From assembly GCA_022457155.1 (NCBI GenBank), contig JAJGOT010000275.1:596001-660000 (forward strand): a stretch of 64,000 nucleotides of DNA, written 5' to 3'. Shown piece by piece: positions 44,901 to 56,900 of the stretch; position 1 is the stretch's first letter, and the number at the start of each line of letters is the position of its first letter. Source of the stretch: Cladopsammia gracilis (taxonomy: Eukaryota; Cnidaria; Anthozoa; Scleractinia; Dendrophylliidae). The notes below the pieces were generated by a model. It had not been told where the DNA came from and made no database searches. It saw only the letters and a list, made by a program, of their open reading frames with translations. Made by a program: the position numbers and the translations under genes.

Positions 44901-47900
44901 GACTCCTCTACTGGCTTGAACCGTCTGTCCACGAGATAAATTCCGTAAGAAGTTGGATCAGTCACGTGTTCTGCCATGAAACGACCAAACCCTGAAAGGT
45001 TGGTGGATACGGAGGGGATTCCCATCACGGTACACTCCGCTGTGCAGAAACAACGGCAGCATAAATGTTAGTAACAACACAGCCTGTATTAAAAATAAAA
45101 AGATATTAAAAAGTTGACACTGGCTAAAAATGTTGTGTTGGACGTTTCGGCAACTACTGTTGCGTTCTTCAGCAAAAGATAAAATGCAAATGTCTAACGG
45201 CGTCCTGATGGTATAAGATATATACAAATATTAAATCGCACCTCGAAAGAATATTTTAGTAACCGTTACTGTAATAGTTAGAAATTAGTATCAGAACCTC
45301 CCGCTTCCCGTACCTTTTTCTCCCGACTCCCGCCCTTTTACGCGTTGCTCCCGCCCGCGTTTAGCATTTCTCTCCGGCTTCCCGCCCTGTTAGAACTCCC
45401 ACTTCCCGACCTTTCCTCGCCCGCCTCCCGTTCTCCCCCCCCCCCTCCCCCCCGTAAAACCTGAAAGGAACGCAAAGTCTATGCCCCGAGAATGCAATTA
45501 AGTCTGAGAGCTAACTGGAATCCTTGTACAGGCACACCTATGGATACCGCTGACCACAGGGGAACACTGACGCTCTTACATGTAAAGGGCCATGGACATT
45601 TGTTTTTTCCCGTATATGCACGCTGTATAAATGGATCATTATTATTGTTGTTGTTTACACCTGAGGACAAAAGGAATATTGAAATATTCAACATTCAACA
45701 TTTAACATCAATCAACAGCGTGGCCAATCGAGTTGAACTTGTTGAATGATGCGGCCGAAATCGCGATGTTAAACTTGTTTGTCTAGGCTTTATATGGGTG
45801 TATCCCAAACAACGATGCAAATCTGGAGCCCTAGTGGCAGTGTTTATTACCTGGAGTGTAGCCCCATGGCTCGTAATACGAAGGAAACACGCCCAGGTGA
45901 CAGCCACGTACAAACTCACCGTAGTCCATAGGAAGAAGGGGGCTGATGGTGGACAGAAATTCAGGGTGGAAAATAACCTGCAACGAACACAACAACAAAA
46001 GTTAACAAAGAGATTCAAGCCAGGAGGGAATAGAAATTCAACAAACGGAGGAACAACAGTGAATAAAAGGAAACTATGTCCAATTAAAGGAAATCAATGA
46101 ATCAAGTGGATCAGCCATAACCATGCTAGCTTGCATGGTAGGTGTAAAAGCAACAGGGGTGATACTCATGCCTTCTAGGGGTTAAAATTCATGGTTTGGT
46201 ATCACTAAGTGTGTTTGACCACTGTCGCAGTTATTCTAATACCTTTTAGGGTATTAACCCTCGAACGTACATTGGGGGGGGGGGGGGGAGTGTATGCCCC
46301 CGTTAAGGTTTTTCTCGGATTTTTTCAAGAGTATTTATAGTTGGCACATGCCGTTTTCAGTAGCGGTTCGTTTATCCTTGTGACACATTTTGATAAAGTT
46401 TGGCAACAACCGGCTGCTATGGTAACAAGATATGACGTCATAAGTAGCATGAGGTCAAGCCAGTGTATGCCCCCGTTAAGGTTTTCTCGGATTTTTTCAA
46501 GAGTATTTATAGTTGGCACATGCCGTTTTCAGTAGCGGTTCGTTTATCCTTGTGACACATTTTGATAAAGTTTGGCAACAACCGGCTGCTATGGTAACAA
46601 GATATGACGTCATAAGTAGCATGAGGTCAAGCCAGGGAAAAAACATATAAAATGCTACCAAAAGAAGCAAAATGTTTAATTTATCATGTTTTGCAACTTT
46701 AGCAAAAAATATTTGCGATTTTCGCATTTTCCCCTTAATATTGTAACACCGCAAAAACCCACGGGATGGTTACACCCCCCCCCCCCCCCCCCCACCCCGT
46801 GCCTTCCTTGTACCACGGTGGGGTACAAGTTTGTGTGAACGTCCGAGGGTTAAACCAGAAACAACTTTTCATAATAAAATGATACCTCTTACGGGTAAAA
46901 CGTAATGCGAGCCACACCCACAAGATGGGTTTCTTGTACCTTTTCGGGGTTTCTTTTCAAAATTTCCGATGATCCACCCCGTGAAGTTTAATTGGGAGGC
47001 CCTCAGGGGTTCCACTTTATTTCTGTTGCATCTCAATGCTTATCCTTAACATCGGTTGAGACTAAAATTACACCAGACTTAATTGAGATTTAAATATCTC
47101 TGCACTGAGTGTTACCTTTACTCTGTCCTCGCTATTGTTAAAAAGCTGAGTTCTCCTGAGGTGACATAAAATTGGATCCACAGAGTCATCTATCATGTTG
47201 TGAGTTACTATGGCAGGAAGATTTGAACGCTGAAAAACAACAATAAAAAAAAAACATCCAATAAACAATGGGCCTCTAAAATTTTAAACACCTTCAAAGT
47301 TTAAACACTTTGAGGCCTTATGTGTCCCGTGCCGCTGATAAGAACTGAACACCATTGCCATGGTTCCAACAGCATCTCTGCTTTATGATTCCCCATAACA
47401 TTGCCTGTGTAACATGGACAACCATTAATACAGACATTAGAGAATGTTGGTTTGTATGACACTGGAAAAGTCTTAAGAAATGACGAAAATAAGAGACTTC
47501 AAAAGGCTATCAAATGATCCATGATAAATTAAAATATGCATGTTGCTGCGTGACTGAGTACTACATAAAATTATCAGAACAAAGACAAAAGGTAAAAATC
47601 TGGATTGCACACCACTAGACTGTATGAAATGGAATTGGGCTGACCATGCAGCATGCAAAAAGAATATTGATGAACCAACAAGGCAGCAGATTGGTGGCCC
47701 AAAATGTCCACTTACGTCCAGGATTGTACGCAAGTGTTGTCTCACCAGATGTAGGGATGGGAATGGAAAGTTTGAGGGAGCACCCAAGAAGTGTGATGCC
47801 CAGGATAGGTTATGTTAGCGACGTGGATAGGCATAGCATCATGTACTCAGTACATTGATTGGAAGATGCATTTTTCACTGATTTTCTGAGGAAAATAGCC

Positions 47901-50900
47901 TAGTTTACTGCTCATGACTAACAGTCCCACCTTAGCACCAAGGATACATCTCTTAAGCTTGATGATGTCGTCTGCTTCCAACAGTTTAGAGTGGATAGGA
48001 GCATCATGTACTCAGTACATTGATTGGAAGATGCATTTTTCACTGATTTTCTGAGGAAAATAGCCTAGTTTACTGCTCATGACTAACAGTCTCACCTTAG
48101 CACCAAGGATACATCTCTTAAGCTTGATGATGTCGTCTGCTTCCAACAGTTTACTGCCATCTGGAAGCTGCCCCCTATTTTTGAACAGACACAAAGAACA
48201 AACATTATTATTGTTATTGCATCTCCAAGTGTGCTATTATTAATATATGAATGATGCAATTTTTCGAACTTGCAACACAATGCTAGCCATAAGTCGCATG
48301 TTACTGTTCATGTATTTTGCTGATTGTTTCTTGATGCTCTCATCAGCACTGCATTGCAAGGAAAAATTGAAGCTTTCCACTAGCGGCGAGTCTCAAGGGT
48401 AAGTATGTAACAGTCGTAAAACCTTACCAAAAGGGTGCAAGGATGTATCAGTTATACTTCAAGAGAAAACAATCCTGCATTGATTTTTCATCCTTTTGGC
48501 TCTCTCTATTGTTGTGAAGCTTATTTGCCAAGTGATTCCCAAAAGGGAATGTAAGCTGGTTTTAGACTGTTGTGAGACAGTACTAGGGGTGGCAAATGGT
48601 ACCTTCAAAATCGTGGGTCTCGGAAAATTTTGGTCCGGTCTCGAAATCTCGGCAGTTTTTCTTTTGAGTCTCAAAGTCTCGTTTAGCTGGTGCTTTTTCT
48701 GTCTCGGAGTCTCGGATTTTTGTCCTCGAGGTCTCGGAGTCTCGGATACTTTTGTCAAGCATCCTTGTTTGTTGTTTGATAGGTGAATCGGATATTTTTG
48801 GCACTAAGTCTCGGGCTCGGTTTTTTCCGGCATTGGGTCTCGGGCTCGGATTTTGTAACGTAGCTGCGGTCTCGGTCTCGGATTTTGAAACAAGGGTCTC
48901 GGCGTCTCGGCGAGTCTCGAATTTACCATTCGCCACCCCTAGTACTGGTGAAGTGTTGTTGTTAAAGGCATCCTGCTCAGTATAACACGAGCCACAGATT
49001 TAGACAATTGGCATTTCCGCTTGCCTGGAAAGGCAGTGGTGCAAGGCTACCATTAACCAATTAAGGTGCAAAATCGACTATAAAGTACATGTAATGGACA
49101 TCTTTATTTTCAAGGGTTTACACAAACTTTTAGCCTAATGTTATACTTACAGTACATTGCAAATATCTTCTAGAACAAGGCCACAAGTGGCACCAACTTC
49201 ACGCTAAAGAAAAACTAATAAAATGCACTACAAGTGGAAAACCTTACCCTAAACAACTTTCATATATTCGCTTTCCAATTTTGTCTTGGATGTCAGTCAC
49301 CACATCTCTAGAAAAAGCAAACCACACTCTAGGTTATACCTGAAACATGTACATGGACATTTTACACCTCCTTAGCCTGCAAAACACAGGGAGTTAGGAC
49401 TAGTCAAAAGGAGCAAGGAGGGGGCAGGAGAGGGGGCATGGCATGAAGGAAAATTTTTTTCTTTCCCCTCACCCTTACCTTTGTCTTTCTGCCTGACACC
49501 CACCCCATTGGCCACATTTTATACTCTCCTCAATCTTCCTCTACTTTTATGTTCCAAGATGGCAACCAGACATTTCGCAAAGAACTAAGCACTTGATTGA
49601 TACACCTGCACTGCAGGCTAACACCTCATTGGTAAGAAATCAGGCTTGCACAGTTTGCTATCTCACACACAAATGGTGTAGCCATGAAAACAAGGGGAGG
49701 GGGCGAGTGGGGGGGAGGGGGCAAGTGGGAGGGGGGGAGAAGGGGTGGGGGTGAGGTTGGGGGTAGGGGAAGGGGGAGCAGGGTAGGGTGATGCTATTTT
49801 CTAACAATTATTTTACCTGAGCTGCTTGGTGACAGCTTGTCCTTTGAGGGACTCTACGTTGAAGTTACTGGTCCGTGCAGGGAAGATCAAAAACGCAACT
49901 ACAGTTACATCAGTGCCACTTTCCTGCAGACAGACGAAAAAGTAGGCTTAGTAAAGACTCAGTAAAAGATAGAGTGCTATAACATTGTGTGAAATGTTTC
50001 AAGCCATTTGCCTTGAAATGGTATATTGGGGACTCCAACTTTGGCATGCAAAAATTGAAACAATGGCTAAATGCATAATCTCCCTTTCATACAACTGGAG
50101 ACTTCAAGACCACTTCATGTCGTCTTTTTTCTTAAACCACTGTAGCATTTGCAAGGAATGTCACACAAACAATTGCCTTGTGGAACACCTCTTTCATGCA
50201 ACTACAGTCTCTGCACAGGTTTTTGTCGCTAAGCAACCACTCTTGTAAACAATCATCTCCCTTCAGTGACCATCTTTTTGGACTAATAGCCTGGTACACA
50301 ATGGTGAAATAAGTCACCCATAAAATGAGCACCAGCAGCAAGTTCAAATAACTCATCTCCACTCTTTACGTGTTGTTGTTGAATTGACATTCTCAGTGCA
50401 ATGCATTAATCGTTTCATTGTAGTATCTAACAAAGTTTAAAAAGAGTCTTTAAATCGCTGTTTTCAACAATGCAGTAAAATTTGACAAACTGCCAAAAGC
50501 AGGGAAAGAAAATACTAAAAATGACCTTTAAAAGGTGGTTTAGCCTTGCCAAAGATTCTACGAACATGTCTGCTCCCTTGTTAAAGTACTCATACCTACA
50601 GAAGAAACACATGTACAAACATCAGGCAAAACATGCTCATAAACTAAATGCATAACTCACTTTATAAAGATCCCTGAAGAGTAAACCAACATAACTTCTA
50701 CCTAGTTGCTCATAAATCCAAGCTTGTTTTAATCAACCACTTCTTTATGTATGCACACTATCTAGTCTTTTCTGAAGAACATGGGTCAAATCAGATCAAA
50801 TCTCCTACCCCTTCAATATTATTGTACATGTAACTACTCCTGCAGGCTGCTTTTATATTTATATATGAATAGCATTACTGAGTCTTCTCGCCAAAATTCA

Positions 50901-53900
50901 AATGTCCCCACTCTAGAGCGCAGACTTCAAGTCATATTCTCAAGGGTGGGGAATACAATAGAGGTCAAATGTTCCACATACTGTATTTTCTTGATTACAT
51001 GCTGGGGGCTGTTTAGTTAAAGCTCAGGGCTGTTTATTTAAAGCTCAGCCTAGCGGACCTTGCATGTAGTTGAACCCAGTGTTTATTCAAGGACTGGTCT
51101 TTATTAAATCTATTACATATTTTATTTTAAAACTTGACCTTGTTGACCAGCATTTATTTGAACACAACATTTATTTCGGATCTGGCATTTAATCTTTAAT
51201 CAAGAAAATACAGTATGCCCAGCCTTTCAACCTCTCCAACATCCCCCCCCCCCCTCCCCCCTCCTCCCCACCAGCCACCGATATAATACATTTGTAGATT
51301 GCTTACCTTCCGGCAGTAAAAAAAAACAGTGTCTTGTCCAAATCAAAATCTAAATGCCTATGAACGAAAGAGACATGTAGGTCATATTACAAAATCATTA
51401 GACAATGTACATGCTTGCAGTTCTCAATACCAGTTGCATTGCACATGTAATCTTAATTTCAACATGATGGCTTCTCCTTCATACATATCATGCTCTTTCT
51501 GACAGCTGAACCAAGATTACTAAGTTAATAAAAATACAAAATAAAGACAATAAGTTAGATCCCAGTTATACATGTAGCTCTCAAGTAAAAAAATTGTACT
51601 GTACGCAGAAATACATGTAATACCCACCCATGGAAATGTCCTCGCACAAAATTGCAGATCTTTTCCTTTGAGAGAGCATGAAGATTCTGAAACTCATGTA
51701 GGGCTCTAAACAAATGAAATACACAAACACAGAAGAACAGTAATTTTATAACAATGTCATTTTGAGTTGTACATCAAAGATCATATTTATCTGGTACTAC
51801 ATTCAACTCTTGTTATAGTAGAGCCAATGTTTATGGAACCAGTGCTAATAATTGCACAAATAATTGCTCAGAAGGAGATCATGAAAATTTATGACATAAT
51901 TAACTATTAATATTTTTATTTATAATGAACTAATAATTAATTAATAATTAATATATAATAATTAGTAATTAATAATCCGCTAACTTTTGCTTTAGACCTG
52001 TGGCTGGCTCTCTCCACCTCACTCAATAACAATCCAGTCATTCCATGAATGAGAAGTTTATAATAAGTCAAAACTACCTCTCACTTAAAAAAAAATCATC
52101 TCATTCCATTTTATTCCTTGAGATAACAGTGTACCCAGGGTTGGAAACTTAGTTTTGACAGCACTTACCATTTGGGCAAGTGACTTCCAGAACTGCACCA
52201 AGAATAAAAAAAATTGTACCTGCCCAAAAACATTTATTTTGACACGCACCTGGGCAAGTGGGCAGGTGCTAATTTCCATCCCTGTGTACTGTCCACCTTA
52301 TAATTTATAACATTTCAACCTACTTACATGTACTTAATAACATTCAGGCCGTTGGGTAGAACAATTTCTATACAGGAAATACACAAGAAGAAATTTTATG
52401 TTCAACTTCGAATAAACATATATAATAAATAAGTCAGTCATTATTAAAAATTAATGTTATGGTTAGAAACAGTCAACTTGTGCACGTTGTAGACACATTG
52501 CTACTATGGAGACCCTGTTATTACAGACAGGAGACAAAGTATTGGATCTACTAACAATGTGGGCACACAGGGGGGGTTAGAGTTAGGAAAAAAAGAAACA
52601 CTTTAGACTACCAACTGTACTTACCGTACGTATAGGTGTATTTACTTAATTACTGAATGAGCACTGCCCCCAAATAAGTGCCATATGTAACACTTAAAAA
52701 ATACAAATAAGCACTGCCCTCAGATGCTACTTCAATTTTGTCAACAAATATAGTATCCACATTATCCACTCACCAGCTCTTCTTTTGAGTAGATGCTCAG
52801 CCTCGTCATTTGTGATGTGTGAAACAGTAGTGAAGACATGTGCACTGTTAGCAGCAGCACGCTCCAGACAGTAACGATGATAAATCTTACGATCTCCAGC
52901 TTCCTGAAAATCAAATGTTGTCATTAGAAATATTTGCTGGTTTAATTAATGGCTTTAAATTTCCTTTCAGCTTTAAAATTGATTCATGAATAGCTCTCAC
53001 TGACCTTGTCAACTTCAAACTGCTCACCATGATATACATACATGAAAGAGAAAAAGAGAAGGACATTTTTAGCAATGTAAAACATTTTTTTTCAAATAGC
53101 CTGTTTAAAATAATCACACACGTGGAGCAAACAAAAGGTGTAGGGGGAAAAAATGACTTTTTTGTAGGCTGTGTTCATGCCTATTTTTGAAACCTAATCT
53201 AATCTTTCAAGTATTAGGTTAACCATAAATACGGATTGTGCTCTTCCCTTTGGCAAAATGAACTTTTCAAAGACCTTCAAGACCTGTTAGTTACATGATT
53301 GTATAATTTCAAGACTTTCACGATGTGTACAAGCCATGCGTGGGAAGGACAGTGGGCTCTTTTTATATCCTTGAAATTTATATTTCCTCGCAGCCATTAG
53401 TGTACCTTTGGTACCACCATCTCCTTCTCTCAATCTGGATAGTTAACAGGAAAGATTTAATGTTTATTGTGGAATTTAACCCACAACCTTCCGTACACTT
53501 TCAGTCAGATGCTCTAAACACTGAGCTATGAGAGACTTGTGGCACCAACTAGGCCATTAACTTGGTTCATACATCACACATGTCCTTCGTACTGATAGAA
53601 TCAGCAATGTCGAAGGCATCATGTGCGGAGATAAATAAAGAAAGATCATGGTAAATTAAAGAAAATGGTTCTCTCACCCTATCTAAATTGTTATAGAAGT
53701 CCACATTGGCTGCACAAAGATATCTTCCCAGCAGTGTTGCATGGGTGGTGAAAACAGTTCCAACTGCCACATTACTTGTGCGCAGCAGAACTAAACCAAC
53801 GCCAGCTTGCCACTCATGAAAATGTGCAATAATGGGAAGGTCTGGATCACATTTGGCTCGGTACTGTAATCATAAAAAAGAAAATTACGTGTAGGATGAA

Positions 53901-56900
53901 TGTGGCTAAACTTAAAAGACAATGTGCTATTGTTGGTTTTCACGTGAATGCTGAAGAATGAGTCTTCACAAGCCTAATGGCTGACAACTGCTGGAGGTTA
54001 ACCCAGTTTCTGTAGCATGAAGCGACTGAGAGTATTACTACCCCCCCCCAAATGGGATGCTAGACCATCACAAGTTTACCCCCAAGCATTATGTTGTCGG
54101 TACCCATTTATACACCTGGGTGGAGAAAGACAAAGTGGAGAAAAGGTTCTTGTCTGAGAAAACAACACGACAGCAGAGACCAGGTTCAAACCACCGACCT
54201 TCAGGTTGAACGTCCGATGGGCGAACCACTACACCACCGTACCTCCACTACAAGGCATAGAATTGGTAGTAAGACCAAATTTTCTTCAAATTTGCCAGTT
54301 AAATTTGCTTTTCTTTGTGTAAAAGTACGTACAAGTATATCTCTGGCCCATTTCAGGGGATTGCTATCATTTGAGCATGCTTTACTGCTTCATCCTGCAT
54401 ATGTTGGTCATCAAAGGCATCTTTTGTCATAAAAAGTGATGAGGTTCACAGGCGATCTGGGACAGTTCAGGTGTCAATGGGTTAATGTTTCACCTAAAAA
54501 GATCTACTCAGCAATAGAACTTTGATATAAATTGTGTTGAGCACTTGATGTGCAGTTTTTCTAAACTCTAGGTAGATGAAAATTGTTTTTCCTCCACATT
54601 ATTAAACATTACTAATAATATTATTACTCAATGTATTTTCTCTGTAAGGTGAACATCTTATTTTATTATATGCAGTTAAATGCAATTTAATGGAGTTAAC
54701 AACAAGGAGCATTAGTAATCACCCCTACCTGGCATGTGCACACGTGCTATGATTACATTGTGCTCTCAGAGTTGAGCGTGCTCTTTTCCAGTGTACGGCA
54801 TGTCATACATACATACATACATACATACATACATACATAAACTTTATGCATAAAGTTTATGCACAAACATGTCAGTGTGACGGGTGCCTGTTTCCCTAGT
54901 GTGGGTGCTCATGGCTGGGTTGCCAGGATTTGCCAGCCATGGGGGCAGTTCTCCATCTAGGAGCTGGCTTCCAAAAATGGAAGCTCCTGGGTGTCCCAGG
55001 AACCCAACCTCCACTTAGCGATGCAGTTGTTAAAAATATATTTTAAACAGTTTACAGCCCAGCGACCAACAGATGGAGTGATCAAGTGAAATTACTCACC
55101 AACTGCTACAACTCGTTCAAGGCTTTGTATATTCACAAGTTAAAAAGATAAAGTTGCACACGGGCCACTTGGCCAGATCTTAAACTGGTTTCCGTAGCAT
55201 GAAGCAATTTGGAGTATTGCTAGCTCCCCTGCACGGAATGCTAGTCCGTTGCAGGGTTACCCGCCCCAGCATTATGTTACCCAGTGCTGTCATTAAGGGC
55301 CGGTATCCAGCCAAAACAGCCGGCTACTTGCCCATCCTTGGCCATCTACTTTCGTTTCATTCTGTTACATTTCACTGTTACTGTTGAAGAGAAAGCTTAC
55401 AGTAATAAAAAAAGTCCATTAAAATTACTTGTAAGACCTTCTTTTCTAATTTTTTAGTCAAAGTAAAGATGTGTTAATCTGTATAACAACAGTTTTAAAT
55501 GTTGGCAGCCAATGTTATGGGCTACTCGATCTCTTTCGAAGTTATTGAAGGTCTGTGGGGTCGTCTGTGGGTAGCACCTGGAACATTTTCACAGGTGGTT
55601 CCCAGGTTTGCGTGTAATCTCCGGGAAAAATACATGGCGTCCACGCCAAAGAAGCCTTTGGCGCTCGAGTGTGAGCCTCCTACTTTCCATTTTCAGCCTG
55701 CTACTTACAAAATTAATGACAGCCTTGGTTACCGGTGCCCAATTTTGCACCTGGTTGGAGAAAGACAATGTGGAGTTAAGTTTCTTGTCTAAGAAAATAA
55801 CATGACAGAATATACCTCTCCAATAAATTGTGCCACCAAAAATCCCAACACGACGGCATCATTGGACTCAGTGTCAGGATCTGGAATTCCAATGTGCGTC
55901 CGTGTCCAAAATTCACCTTTTAATTTACCTAACTTGTGGTAAATTGAGCCAATGTTGAAAAGAACCACCTAAAAAAAGGGGGGGGGGGGGGGGGTTAAAT
56001 CAATATTTATGTTGACGTTGATGCTGTGTTCATATCAGCACCGAAACATGGTTGGTTTTCATCGGTAATTTCAAAATACATTTCATGCCTGGTTCTATAA
56101 TTGATGCTGTTTTACAAAACAGGCATAATTAACCTCACATAAAACTGTTATAATATACATGTACATAAAACAAAAAATAGAGCTTGAACTTGCTGTTGCA
56201 TGACTGATTTTGTAAATTAATCTCACTTGTCAAGCACTTTCAGCGCAAATAGAGGGGGACATTGGGGGGGGGGGGCATTGGACATAGAGGGGGACATTGG
56301 GGGGGGGGGCATTGGACATAGAGGGGGGCATTGGGGGGCTCTGAACACCGCAAAAAAACATACCGAACACCGCATCATCGCAAGAAAAGTCGACGTTACA
56401 CCATCACCGCAATACATATTTTTGTCAAGTTACTTATAAATGATAAAGGCTTAGGATTGGCGACCGGCAGCGTATTGAAGATTAACTAGACAGTATTGGA
56501 CTGCATTTTGTTAAAAATTAAACATAATGATATGCGCTTTTCATAAGTAAGTACAGAATAAATAACATGTAGAGGCTAACTGTAGATCTGACAAGGGTCA
56601 AACAGGAAACGGCAACACCGCAGATAATTTTCTTTCACCGAACACCGCAGACTTTAAAGCGCAAACATCGCACACCGTAATGTTTGAGATCACAGCAACA
56701 CCGCAAGCTGGGATTTTATTCACCGCAACACTGCATTAAAAAAATGAGCAACACCGCAACACCGCAAATCCCCAATGTCCCCCTCCAAATAGGGCAATAC
56801 CCTACCAGAATATGATTAGAGTCACTGTAATTAAAAAATGAAAAAAACCTTCTCTGCTGAAACATTTTAAAACTATGAGCTTTTGACAACCGCCCTGTTG

